Positions 47,107 through 58,843 of a stretch of 64,000 nt of DNA are shown here, one piece after another. The notes beneath the pieces were generated by a model. The model searched no databases. It saw only the letters and a list, made by a program, of their open reading frames with translations, and was not told where the DNA came from. Source of the DNA: Juglans regia (Eukaryota > Streptophyta > Magnoliopsida > Fagales > Juglandaceae); the NCBI RefSeq assembly GCF_001411555.2, contig NC_049914.1, positions 12,390,847-12,454,846 on the forward strand, in the 5' to 3' direction. Each line of letters starts with the position of its first letter. Positions within the stretch are counted from its first letter, which is position 1. The position numbers and the translations under genes are program-made.

Positions 47107-48184
47107 GTATGTTCATCTTTCATATTACTTTATAGAATTCCCAATCACAAAGGTCATATTAATTAGAATATAATACAACTAATTAATTCTACTTCTTTCC
47201 ATCGGTTTAAACTTTTCGGATAAGCAGTGATTTCATAAAAACAACTGAGATGGCTGGCCTAGCTATTACCCATTTGGCTTAGAGGCTATGGACAGATTCA
47301 TTATTCATTGGACTTGTAATTTGGACGTTTTTTACAGTACGTACATGATGTTATTTGACACAAACTTAAGTACTCTTTTGGAAGCAAAAAGCTAAATTAA
47401 AAAAAACAAAAACAAAAACTTTTTATTTTTAAACTAGAAAGATCAAAACGCTCCACATGCAACCCATGCTTTTGGGAAAGCTTAGACCCTCACTTTTTAA
47501 GGACTTGTTTATTTATAGTCCTGTTAATAAGTAATATTAATTATATATATGCGTGAATAGTTTCATTTTCAGTTGATTCATAAGCACTAAATTAGCATGG
47601 ATTTTCTTCTAAATACTATCTCATTTGATTAGAATTGGTGATATGCTTATATTTATAACGTGAGCACGTGCATGTGCGCGCACACACCTTTTATTTGTTC
47701 CCTGGCTTAGATGAGATGTGCATATCTTGTTTTGAACCATGTATTAATCTGAATCTCTTAATTGTTCATAAGACATTACTCTTACATTTTTCGTTTGCAT
47801 TATTCTTTTTTGGTATTAGACCTGAGTCATCTTCTTAGTAATGAAAAAGAAGTTGGTCCTTTTGGTATTCACAAAATTTTGTCTGGTCAGCTTGCAATTT
47901 GCCTATTAATTATTAAATTGTTCCTATACTATATAGTATATATCTTAAACTATTTTTTGTTTTTCTTTCTTTGTCTACAATTTGCATGTGGTCCTATCAC
48001 TCGAACCAATCAACCATGCATATACTATTAATTTACATGTATTAATATTTATTATTTTGTTTCTTTCAAGTCTAAGAAGAAATTCATGTGCAATTGATAT
48101 ATATTAATGTTCTATATATAATATGTTAGAGTAGTATTACTTTTGCAAGTAGCATTTAGTTTAAATATTATAGGTAACATATAT

Positions 48185-49336
48185 GAGGACGATTACAAGG
48201 ACTAAGACTCCAGCTTGCACTTCTTGACCACGAGTTTGATGACCTAGGTATTTTCATTTTTGTTGAAATGTATTTGTTAGATTTTTATAACGGGGTCACC
48301 TCTTGGAAATTGATGGTCCACATGCACATAGCAAGACTATGTTTGTGTTCCAGTTTAGGTTGAATTTCAATATGTGATTTTTTCTGTGGATGAAAAGTTC
48401 TGTTCATTTTGGTTCAGATTATGATACTCTCAGAGCACTGGACTCTGATAATAATTCCACAACTCCTTCGATGAGTGATGAAGATATAAATGCATTACCA
48501 GTTCACAAATACCGGGCTGCTGGCTCTCAGAAGTAAGTTCATTTATGAGCGGGAATGCGTCTTTAAGCATATGGCAACTCCTTTTTAGTCTGCAGTTATC
48601 TATAAATTGATGGATCTAAAGACTATGATATCAACAATTCAGAACTGAACCTAGGCTTAGTATGTTCACCTAGTGGAAAGTTACTAACTGCTTGTTACAA
48701 TGACTACGTTTATGGTGAAGAAAGGAATGAACATCTGATCCCAATTGATCCCAGTTGGTAATGGATGAAGGGGTACTGAATTTGTAACTTTGGATCAATA
48801 GTTTACTTTGTTTAATTACTATACTGTTATTAATTTAAATTCTTTGACATTAATGACTGCTGATTGGTTATAACTTACCAAGAAAATCCTTAGAAAATCT
48901 TCTCTTTTATTTGCATCACTTAACATTGGAGTTTGATTAAACTAGATGGGTGGAGGAATGCATTTTTCCACAAATGCACAGGGAATATTCATGTCTAAAC
49001 TGCTGTCTATTATAATTTATGTTAGGTTTTTGTGAATTAACTTTGAATTTGACTGCTACTTTGCAAAAGTTATTTATAAAATTTGTGCCAACCTGGATGA
49101 GTGTAGGAATGCATTCTTCCACAAATGCTAGGGGAATTTTTTTTTTTTCTAAACTGCTGTATATGAAAAATTAATATTAGGTCTGTAAATTAACTTTGAA
49201 TTGGATCGCTAGTTGTGCAAAAGTTATATATAAATTTGTGCCAGTATCCATGACAATTGTTTGAAAGGACATTTTTTCTGTTTATGGTGACAGCTCATCT
49301 CTTCAACTGGAGTCATCTTCTTCAGGCCTGGCTGAG
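48185..49336 (+). pseudogene. Captured SDIR1-like RING E3 ligase exons
   Basis: Three exon-like blocks (about 48185-48247, 48418-48532 and 49294-49336) have intact GT and AG borders. They give RLQGLRLQLALLDHEFDDL, then DYDTLRALDSDN followed by PSMSDEDINALPVHKYRAAG, then SSLQLESSSSGLAE. This matches the region just upstream of the RING finger in SDIR1-type ubiquitin ligases. The RING domain itself is not present, and the second-to-third exon frame is uncertain. As it stands it cannot ligate ubiquitin, but a spliced transcript is possible. Confidence 0.72.
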
Positions 49337-49375
49337 GTTGGTTTTTTTTTTTTTTTTCGTTTTTGTTTTTCCCCT

Positions 49376-49395
49376 CACTACAAGAAATAAGGCCT
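49376..49395 (+). repeat. Stray CACTA terminus inside the element
   Basis: CACTACAAGAAATAAGGCCT matches the left terminus at 45067 almost exactly over 20 bp, but the DNA after it lacks subterminal motifs. It may be the tip of a second, broken CACTA element. Confidence 0.7.
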
Positions 49396-49675
49396 ATAAA
49401 TTTGTTTTCGTTTTTGTTCTTACTTTTGTCAGGTTATGGTTTCCATGAGGATGGATAAAAGGTAGCGACTAGTGGTCAATAATTTCTGAGTTATAATGAT
49501 ATATGATGTAACAAGGTGACCAAAGATTGTTCCTCTTCTAGGATGTACTTCCTACATAGAACACCCAAGCCTTTGGGAATGATGGTGGCCAAACCTGTAG
49601 CTTTCTATGCAGTATTTTTCTTTCCAAGAACTATATAGTTGGTTGAATGCATCTTACAGTGTATCTTCTTGGCAG

Positions 49676-49824
49676 GCTGGCATGGCTGCTGCCCATAGTA
49701 TGCTTGGAAAAAGTTGTGCTCTTTTGAGCAACGCAAAACACATGGTACCTTCTCTGATGGAAATGGGGGCGCGCCTTTCTGTCACCAGGTTCCTTAGACA
49801 TTATATCTCAGCTGGATGTGTAAT
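49676..49824 (+). pseudogene. Captured exon-like fragment of unknown gene
   Basis: Between an AG (GGCAG|GCTGG) and a strong donor (ATG|TGAGT or AT|GTGAGT) one frame reads AGMAAAHSMLGKSCALLSNA, then KHMVPSLMEMGARLSVTRFL. The composition and splice sites look like a real exon. I do not recognise the gene. It may be a further captured host exon. Confidence 0.45.
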
Positions 49825-50819
49825 GTGAGTTTACTCTTAGTGGCAATCCCTGTCATAGGCTAGTCTAACCTCCTACCAAGTATTATAGTAGATAGGATGC
49901 CACTGTAATCACTTTTGATATAGTACTAACCTTGGCCAGCTGCTACTACCATGTTTATTCATAAAAAAAAGGCTTAATACTTCAAGCGAATATCAATTTG
50001 TACATCTACTATGTATTTGTGCATTTTTCTGCATGATTCAAAGTGAAAGAGGTGCATGCAGGTCTTGTCAACAAGACTATAGATTTGCAGGGTCCCTTAT
50101 CTCCAAGTAGGATATATCCTCAGTAGATTTAGTTCATATCTTGATCTACATTCAGTATTGTTTTTGGGTTTGTGCTTCCCACTTGTGCAATATCTTTTTT
50201 GAGCAAGAACATACAATTTGGATGTGCATACTGCTTTTTTGTGGATTAAGTTTTTGGTTGCTTAGAGCTAGTTTTGGTTGAAATTTAAGTTCACTTGGTA
50301 CTTATGTCACCTCTTGAGGTTGAGATGGAGGGATGGAATAAAGGAAGAGAAAATGAAAAATAAGAGGTTGAAATGTTAAGAGAACAGAGAATTAAATCTA
50401 CTGATTTATTGCAATGTGATTGTTGGCAAGACAAGAAAATAAAATCTACAAAAAGCTAGTTAACTAAGTTACATTAAATTTGTTATTAATTGGCAAATTT
50501 TATTTGGCATTCTTGTGATACTCTTCAATGGTACTGCTCCCTGTAAATGTGTTTTTTTAAAATACTTTCTTGTTAAGTTCAATGATCTTGCTCAACTCTG
50601 TTTTTTCCCTTTCAACAAGTTTGGGATTAGTTTTGGTGCAGTTCATAGTATAGTCTTAGTATAGTTACTATAGATCTTTGGATCTTTTTTGAGTATGTAA
50701 AAAGAATATTAGGGCAATCCATAGTATCAGGTAAAATTGTGAAGCCTGCAAAACTTGGATGTGTACAATATTTTCTCTATACTGTTCTGTGTATTTTTTT
50801 TTTTATTTTCTGAAACATC

Positions 50820-51284
50820 TTTTCCGGCGAGTTTTTCTCGCCGCAAATAATTTTTTTAGTAGAAATATATTTGCGGCGAAATGAAGTCGCCAAAAATAGT
50901 TTTTTGCGGCGAAAATTACCGCAGGAAATACTTCATAACAGCGATAATTTTAAATCGCTGAGAAAAACAATAAGTTATTTTCGGCGATTTATTAAGTTTT
51001 TGTGACGATATATATCGCCGGAAATAAAAGTTCTCAGCGATTTTAGAGGTCAACCGAAAGGCCATTTCTGTCGATTTGTTAAACATTTCCGGCAGACTAA
51101 AATCGCCGGAAATAGTAGTTTTTTGTGACGATTTTTGCCTATCGCCACAATTGATCAAAAATGGCTTTAGGATTTCGGCGAACCTGCAGCGATTTATAAA
51201 TCGCCGAAAATGATCAAATGCAGCGATTTCGATAGGTATTTGCGACGATTTTGAGCGCTGAAAAAGGACAAATTTCTTGTAGTG
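50820..51284. repeat. Right subterminal array of the CACTA element
   Basis: This mirrors the left arm: about fifteen 'gcgattt', 'gcggcga' and 'aatcgccg' words, for example 'cagcgatttataaatcgccg' at 51187, a clear hairpin. It ends in the terminal inverted repeat. Confidence 0.8.
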
Positions 51285-51287
51285 AGA

Positions 51288-51992
51288 ACCCAAAACAAAA
51301 AAAGAAAGAGTCGATCAGGACCTAATCTCTGCCAAAAGTCACTCTCCAACACTTCCTTTTCTTCCACTACCCAAGCAATTAATATTAATGGGTTGAATTG
51401 AGATAGGAACCCAAAAGTCATAGCCAGCCAACCAGCCTTTCAGTACATTTGAAGCAACCCATTAACTATCCAATGCTATCCAGACCAAAATAAAAGATAA
51501 TAAAAAAAACAGGCAATATTAATCTTAATACACATGATTATAATTATCAGATCAATAGGATCATATATATAATATGAGTATACAAAGGTTGTCATGTTGT
51601 TGGGTGACGATGGTATGCAGAAGAACTTATCTGGATGTACCTAAAACAAATCATTTTAAAACACATGGTGGTTATAATCCTTTTGGCTTTAATTCGCATC
51701 TATTATGAACCTGCGCTATTACTTCAAAACATTGAACTAATCATTCATGCATTATCAATTCCAACTGGCTATGACATTCCTGCATTTAAGCATATATGCA
51801 CTATATATAAGATATATAGGGTGCGGCAACCATGCCGCCCCACACATTTCCTTTTTCTTTTCATATTTTTTTAATATATTTAAATATATTTAAAAAATAA
51901 AAAAATATATTAATATATTTAAAATTATTTATTTAATTATTAAATAAAAAAATAAGTAATTAAATAGAAGTATCAAATAGAATGGACATAGT

Positions 51993-52030
<38 letters not shown>

Positions 52031-54228
52031 CTGCATACCTTTGCAATATATTTCCCTGACGACAGCAGAAAGGCGTACGATTGAGTTATGACAAGAGAAA
52101 GACCAAAGGATAAAAGAATGAGAAAGGAAACGCCAACAATAAATTAGACTCTCACAAAAATTTAATATTTTTTTTGTAAACCCTAGAATCTTGTTAAGAT
52201 ACCTGCATTCATTTTGAATTTTGCCACGTGTCTAAATACGTGTCAGTGCTAGAGTTTTCCTTTTCTTGATCGCTTCCCGTATATATCAAATAACTTTACT
52301 TTTAATTTGTTTTTTTTTTTTTTTGCACCAAACCATTTTTTTTTCTAATATCTTATTTGGTGTTCAAATTAGTTGTTTAATTAGCCTTTTAGGACTCAAA
52401 TTGCTAACTTTTAACACTTTTTCTTATTTATTGGAATAATTATCTTCCAATGGATTTAATTCCACAACAATTTGTGTTTCTTTTTTAATAAAAAAAGAAT
52501 TATATATAGGTAACACATGCATATTGATCATGACCTAATTTATAGTTTCATAATAATACAATTAAATAAAACCATCACTCAAGACCTTGTTTTTCATTCT
52601 AGCTTTATAATTAGTGAGATTGATCACGGTCGTTTGATCTTAATTAATTATTGTTTTAAAATTTTATATAGACTTTAAATTAGGTAAAAAATATATAACA
52701 TCTTAAATTTTCAATAATTGACACCACAATTGAAAATTTTAATTGCAATTTGTATGTTATAATATTATATTAGCTAGCTATTTTTTTTTTATCTGAATGG
52801 TTAAATATTAAATATTTACGAAATTAGTATATATATTCAATATCGCAACTTATAAACCTTTAATTTGAGTGTCAATTGCCAAAATTGATAACTTGGTGGT
52901 CACAATATTAATGCAAGTGGCCGGCTAGATGATAGTTCGGGTGTGGTTGATCAGAGTAATTTTTTCAAACTAGATAATAAATAATACACATTATATAACC
53001 TTATTAGAAGCTTAAAATGGTGATTAAGTAGTACTAGTGTGTATATATATATTATAATTGGATTAATATATAGTAGTACTGTTGTAAAACTGATAAGGAT
53101 GAGCTTGTTGACTATTGAATAGTATATATATGTTAGGAATTATCATGAAGAGTACAAATAAAGTTATTGACCGATCGAGCAGTAGTACTCATGATTATCA
53201 TCTTCGATTAAAAAATGACAATATCTAATTAAATAATGCATTTTAAATATATATAGTTTCGAATGAATATTAAAACATTAAACTATATAGATCAAACAAA
53301 TGGAGAGAATCAAATCATGCATTGATATGATTGAAACAAATTTTTACTATAAGAAAAACGTTTATTTGTAATCAGTACTATTTGTTAAGAAAATGATTAT
53401 TTTTTATTAAAATAAATTAATTCTCATTATAAATTATAGTTTTTCTTATTATAAATTAATATCGTAACTCGTATTTGCTTTTCTTGTAAATTGTAATGTT
53501 TGGATGGAGTACTTGAATTGCATTGATTATAAATCGACATGTCCAATACCTCTCAATTGGAGCCATAGCATAGGACAGTAAATAAACATGCTATGATGAT
53601 AGCTGACTAGTACTGATCATTGTAGCGACTGAACTATATATACCCATATATATATATTTGTGTATGTATATATATATATTAATTACTCATCATGTCTTTT
53701 TGTGAAATGTCGAGGCCAAGAATAGACCACCATTACCGCCCCAAGTATTAGTCTAAGTAATATTCCCACCTCCTTTTTATTTATTTAATCTTTAAATATA
53801 TATTGGGTTGATATGATCCCATCCCGGCCAATCACATTCCCCACATTAATTCTTTATGTTGAAAGCGTTTGGTGAACAGGTTGCTTTCTTCATTACTGTT
53901 TTGATTTGAAGTACTGCATGTTGATCATCTGATCTGCATGATCACTATATATACGGCTAGCAGGCCACAACTTGTCCATGAAACACCAGATGTAATTAAT
54001 GACCAATATTGATGCAGCAATATAATTAATTCAATATCTTTTCATTTTTTTATATCATATGATATATTTCTTTTGATTATTTATGGTCGAGAATGACCTG
54101 TAGTTTGCTCGGTGACGACTCTTGATTTTTTTTTAAAATTAAACCAATCTCTCTCTCTATATATATAATGATAAAAGTGAATGATCATAGCTAGGGTACT
54201 ACTGCTGATGACAGATTGATGGCAACCC

Positions 54229-54261
<33 letters not shown>

Positions 54262-54521
54262 ATTACAACCTGGTGTGTATATATATATATATATATATGT
54301 ATGACTTTGTTTTGTTTTGCTTGCTTTTCGTACGTACCATGTTCTTCATTTTTGTGGCCGATCGAGTGGTACTAGTACTACCATATAATTAGCTAGGATG
54401 TTATGTATTGGTATATATCCTTAATAATTAGTACATGGTAAGTATATATTGTGGTCCTATAGCTAAAATGATAATTGAAAAGCCATATATTATCATGTGA
54501 GACTTTAATCCATCGATCAAT
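51288..54521. other. AT-rich intergenic DNA
   Basis: No gene was recognised in 3.2 kb. It has many TA runs and T-runs. At 51825-51990 a MITE-like AT segment bears some likeness to 20880-21150. Confidence 0.5.
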
Positions 54522-54548
54522 AATATAGAACAATAGAACCTGATCATC

Positions 54549-54596
<48 letters not shown>

Positions 54597-54675
54597 ATAC
54601 ACACACACACACACCCTCTTTTCCAAAGTGTCTCCATCTCGATCTCCTAATATAGAACAATAGAACCTGATCATC

Positions 54676-54721
<46 letters not shown>

Positions 54722-54773
54722 ATACACACACACACACACCCTCTTTTCCAAAGTGTCTCCATCTCGATCTCCT
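54522..54773. repeat. Two-unit tandem duplication, about 127 bp, with compound microsatellite
   Basis: Each unit reads 'aatatagaacaatagaacct', 'gatcatctcc', a TA run, 'gtatatatgtatatac', a CA run and 'ctcttttccaaagtgtctcc'. The units are at 54522-54648 and 54649-54773. They are nearly identical apart from TA and CA lengths, so the duplication is very recent. Confidence 0.93.
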
Positions 54774-55181
54774 GATCTGATTAGAGCTAGCTAGCCACCT
54801 CCATCTGCAATATGCATCGATCAACCTTCTGATCATCCTTTTTCTTCGTAGCTAATCATTCATGATCAACTGAAGAAATATATATTAATCTCGGATCCAA
54901 TAATATATATAATTCTAGATGATCTGGACGACCGAACTAGCTTCATTCCGGTATTAATATATAGAAGGAGGTTATAAGTATCGTATGAAATCATGCATGT
55001 TAGAAAACCTTATGAATTTATTGATCAGATTAATTTATAAACGATCTACATATCTACCATAGCAATATATATGTATGTATGTATATATAGATCATGAGAT
55101 TGATCATATTCACTATATGCAACGTCTGATCTGGAGTAGTGCGTTGAAGATCGAGCTTGAGCAGTATCGAGTGATCGATCT

Positions 55182-55495
55182 TAAAGAGAATAGCAAAGTA
55201 ACAATGCACAACAGATATTCGTTGCAATGCCACTATGAATATTCAGTTTCCACATAAACTTCTTTATATCATATATATTCACACACAATGTCCAAAGGTC
55301 TGATACAGTATATATAGGCATTTCCCCAGCCTACGTTTCACTCACATGTTAAAATGGAAATTACATTTATGCACCCATTCTGTTACAAAGGAATCATTCT
55401 AGGTCATTTAAAGGTTGCTTCTGTTATGTAGTGCGGCTGTACCATTGTCAGAGGAATATTGCATTGAGGTAGCACCAGCGTTGCTTGCTCTATTA
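55182..55495 (-). repeat. 3' LTR of the Copia element
   Basis: 314 bp, equal to the partner. TATA-like 'tgtatcagacctttgg' and 'gcctatatatact' stretches lie on the minus strand near 55310. Confidence 0.93.
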
Positions 55496-55893
55496 TCTCC
55501 CCACGATTCAAGCAGCACAGGAACAATAGTGAGGCTTGAACGTAAGAGTGCAAACCGATTTGATGAAAGCGGCTTGGTAAGGATATCCGCAAGTTGATCA
55601 TGACTTGAAACAAAAGATACATTGAGTGTCTTTGCAGCTACACGGTCTCTCACAAAGTGATATTCAAGATCCACATGTTTAGAATGTGAATGTAGAACTG
55701 GATTTACAGAAAGGTAGGTGGCCCCAAGATTGCCACACATTAAGCTTGGTGGTTCAGTTATGAATATGCCTAATTCTTTTAAAATCGATTGTAACCATAA
55801 GAGCTCACATGCGGTATTGGCCACAGATTTATATTCAGCCTCAGTGGAAGAATGAGCAATGGTGGGCTGCTTTTTGGAGCCCCAATAAATCAA
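55408..55893 (-). pseudogene. Copia RNase H domain
   Basis: The minus strand reads MIYWGSKKQPTIAHSSTEAE, then WLQSILKELG, HSKHVDLEYHFVRDRV and DQLADILTKPLS. These are the signature blocks of the Copia RNase H: the S-STEAEY acid motif and the H-IDxxYHFxR-like block. It removes element RNA during reverse transcription. The frame runs on into the 3' LTR, so the natural stop is lost or lies there. One conserved Asn/Asp (CDN) reads CGN. Confidence 0.88.
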
Positions 55894-56073
55894 GTGTGAA
55901 CCAAAAAATATGCAAAAACCACCTGTTGACTTCCTATCATCAGGGCAGCCAGCCCAGTTAGCATCAGAGAATACTGTGAGTTTGGATGAAGAAAGAGAGG
56001 AAAAACGTAAGCCAAAGGAAGCTGTTGCACGAAGATACCAGAGTATTCATTTGACAGCTTGCCAATGGGAAAG

Positions 56074-57156
56074 TCAAGGAGTATGCATAAACTGACACAC
56101 TTTATTTATAGCAAAAGAGATGTCAAGTCTAGTTAATGATAAATACTGAAGGCTGCTAACAACACTACGGTAAAGTTGGGGGTCCTCAAAGGAGGACCCA
56201 TCCAGAGCTGTAAGTTTAGTAGTAGTAGCCATGGGAGTAGACACAGGCTTTGAGTTATGCATATTGGTCCGTAATAACAGTTCTGAAATATAGCGAGATT
56301 GAGACATAAACAGACCAGAGGAAGACCGAGACACTTGGATGCCAAGAAAGTAGTGTAACATACCAAGGTCTTTAATTGGAAAAGTAGTGCGAAGAGCAGA
56401 AATAAAATCTGTGATTAGTGTTGGTTTAGAGGCAGTAACTATAATGTCATCTACATAAACTAACACATAAACACAAGTAGAGCCAGAAGTGTAAATAAAT
56501 AATGAGGAATCAGAGATTGAAGCATGAAAACCAAGACAGATCGATTTTGAGCTTAGTTTAGAAAACCAAGCCCGAGGGACTTGTTTAAGCCCATAGATGG
56601 ATTTTCTGAGTTTATAAACAAAGGGAGGAAAGTCAGGATTAACAAACCCAAGTGGTTGTTGCATAAAGACGTCCTCCTCTAGATCTCCGTGAAGAAATAC
56701 GTTCTGAACATCAAGCTGATGTAGCGGCCATTGACGAGAAACTGTAAGAGAAATTAACAAACGAATGGTGACGGATTTTATGACGGGACTAAAGGTCTCA
56801 GAGTAGTCAAGGCCTGCTTGCTGATGGAATCCTTTAGCAACAAGACGAGCTTTTCGTCACTCAAGGGTGCCATCAGCGAGCCTCTTGGTCTTGAGTACCC
56901 ATTTTGAGCCAAGAACATTCTGACTGGGGTGAGGGGGAACAAGTATCCAAGTGTTATTGTGAAGAAGGGCCTCAAATTCACTAGCCATGGCAGCACGCCA
57001 TGCAGGAAATTTGGAGGCCTCTGTGTCGGATGAGGGTTCTTCGAGAATGTTGTGAGCTTCGGTGAGAAGGGACGTGGGTTTGGGTAGGGGCCATGGAATG
57101 GTTCCATCCGAGTGGATGAGAGGTCGATTTGTCTGAGTTTTGGACCAAGTAAGCAT
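56074..57156 (-). pseudogene. Copia reverse transcriptase, broken by a stop and frameshifts
   Basis: Minus-strand blocks in order: WRAAMASEFEALLHNNTWIL, GSKWVLKTKRLADGTLE followed by an in-frame TGA, then ARLVAKGF-like remains, LHQLDVQNVFLHGDLEEDVF, YGLKQVPRAWFSKL and VYVDDIIVTA, the YVDD catalytic loop. It continues IKDLGMLHYFLGIQ. The enzyme would copy element RNA into DNA. The YVDD motif is intact, but the stop in the fingers region and a frame change near 56770 disable it. Confidence 0.9.
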
Positions 57157-57414
57157 ATGGTGGGTAGTCGAAGAAGGAGTAGAGGTTATGGCAGCTGTGA
57201 GAGACAGCGAAGAAGAAATTATAATGGACGGTGAAGAGTGTGGAATTGGTGCGAGAGGAGCTTTCGAGTGAAGTGGCGATGACTCTGTAGGAGAAGAAGG
57301 GGTGTTAGGGTTCAGGTGAGAAGGAGACGGCGCTGAGGTAAGAGGGACATATGTATCAGAGGGGCGGAAGTTAGGGTTGGGTGATGAGGAGTGTAGAGGC
57401 TGTCAGATACTGGG

Positions 57415-58389
57415 TTAATTTTCATGGGCTAAGTTGAGTGTCATGGGCTGGGAAGAATGTGGTGTAGTGGGCTGAGGAGAATTTAGTAAAATGGGTGGCT
57501 GGGAAGCGTTTGATGTAATGGGTTTTGAGGATGAGGGAGGCCCAGGTGAGAAGGAATCGAAGAGTTCCATGAGAGAGGGAATAGAGGTTACGAGTAAGTC
57601 TGTAGACCGAGAAGGTGATGAGTTCTTACTAAATGGAAAGCGTGTCTCATAAAAAATGACATCACGAGAGATGTAAATTTTTCCCGATGGAACATGGAGG
57701 CAGCTATAACCTTTGTGATCGGGTTTATATCCTAGAAAAACACAGAGTTGAGAACGCATATCCATTTTGTGACGATTAAAAGGACGTAAATTGGGCCAGC
57801 AAGCTGAGCCAAAATTACGGAGGAAAGAATAATCAAGAGTTAATTTGAACAAGGTTTGAAATGGAGAGGTGTTTTGTAAAATTGGAGTGGGCATTCTATT
57901 AATAAGAAAAACTGTTGTTTGAGAAGCATCAGTCCAATATCTTGTTGGAACAGAAGATTGAGCCATGAGAGATAGCCCTATTTTAACAATATGGCGATGA
58001 CGTCGTTCAATACTTCCATTTTGAGCGTGAGAGTATGGGCAAGTAATGCGATGGAGAATTCCCAAATTTTGGAGAATTTTGGGAAGGGGACGAAATTCAC
58101 CCCCCCAATCTGTTTGAATGGCAAGAACTTTGGAAGAGAAATTATTATGCACATATTTTAAAAAGGCTAAAAAAATAGATGAGACATCAGATTTGGCACA
58201 TAATGGAAAAAACCAAATATACTTGCTAAAATCATCGACAATAGATAGATAAAATCTAAAACCAAGGGATGACAACACAGGCGCTAGTCCCCATACATCT
58301 AAAAATAAAAGTTGAAAAGGATAATGTGATCGAGATTGTGATACCCCATATGATATGGATAAGAGTAGGTGGTGTATGGGATCCCACAT
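57415..58389 (-). pseudogene. Copia integrase core (DDE) and C-terminal region
   Basis: The minus strand reads DVWGLAP, YLSIVDDFSKYIWFFPL, IQTDWGGEF and HAQNGSIERRHRHIV. The DDE acidic residues are visible as Asp in DVWG, Asp in TDWG and Glu in SIER. Next are FGSACWPNLRPFNRHKMD and VFLGYKPDHKGYSCL, typical of the Copia post-integrase segment. The N-terminal end of the frame is cut by the TRIM inserted at 58337-58782. Confidence 0.9.
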
Positions 58390-58782
58390 TGCTTAGGAAT
58401 GAGAATTTCTTGCTCTTTATAAGGTTCCAATGGGGCTCTAATTGTACCATTGACTAGTCCTTTTAGAGTATAGGCCATGTGGTTTGGGCCTTTCATTGGG
58501 GCATTACAAATGGTATCAGAGCCTATCCCAACCAGAAATGTGGGACTTGAGCCGTGCCACCTACAATGGATAGGCCCGACGAGGACGTCAGAAATTTAAT
58601 GGGGGTAGATTGTGATACCCTATATGATATGGATAAGGGTAGGTGGTGTATGAGATCCCACATTGCTTGGGAATGAGAATTTCTTGCTCTTTATAAGGTT
58701 CCAATGGGGCTCTAATTGTACCATTAACTAGTCCTTTTAGAGTATAGGACATGTGGTTTGGGCCTTCTATTGAGGCGTTACA
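58337..58782 (+). mobile_element. TRIM retrotransposon nested in the Copia element, 446 bp, TSD GAGAT
   Basis: Two 172 bp LTRs (58337-58508 and 58611-58782), each TGTGATACCC...TTACA, flank a 102 bp interior. The exact primer site TGGTATCAGAGCC lies at 58511-58523 and a purine tract TGGGGGTAGA just before the 3' LTR. Perfect 5 bp TSDs GAGAT occur at 58332-58336 and 58783-58787. By eye the LTRs differ at about 10 of 172 positions, nearly all transitions. No coding capacity. It interrupts the Copia pol frame, so it inserted later. Confidence 0.95.
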
Positions 58783-58843
58783 GAGATGGAGACAGGGGAT
58801 GAGGGAGAGCATGGGATTTGGCTTGGAGGCAGGATGGACAAGT

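Larger units (their letters stand above)
45067..51284. mobile_element. CACTA (En/Spm) element carrying host gene fragments, 6218 bp, TSD AGA
   Basis: The left end is CACTACAAGAAATC and the right end ATTTCTTGTAGTG, a 13 bp inverted repeat with one mismatch starting with the diagnostic CACTA. The 3 bp TSD AGA flanks both sides (45064-45066 and 51285-51287). Subterminal arms (45067-45415 and 50820-51284) are packed with short 'gcggcgatttt' and 'aaatcgccg' motifs in both orientations, as in CACTA transposase-binding arms. No transposase (TNPA or TNPD) frame was recognised. Between the arms are captured pieces of at least three unrelated genes. It is a Pack-CACTA that would need a transposase in trans. 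Confidence 0.9.

Noticed and set aside
54393..54836. 147-codon frame with CVCVYIYIY repeats
   Set aside because: It is a translation of TA and CA microsatellites in a tandem duplication.
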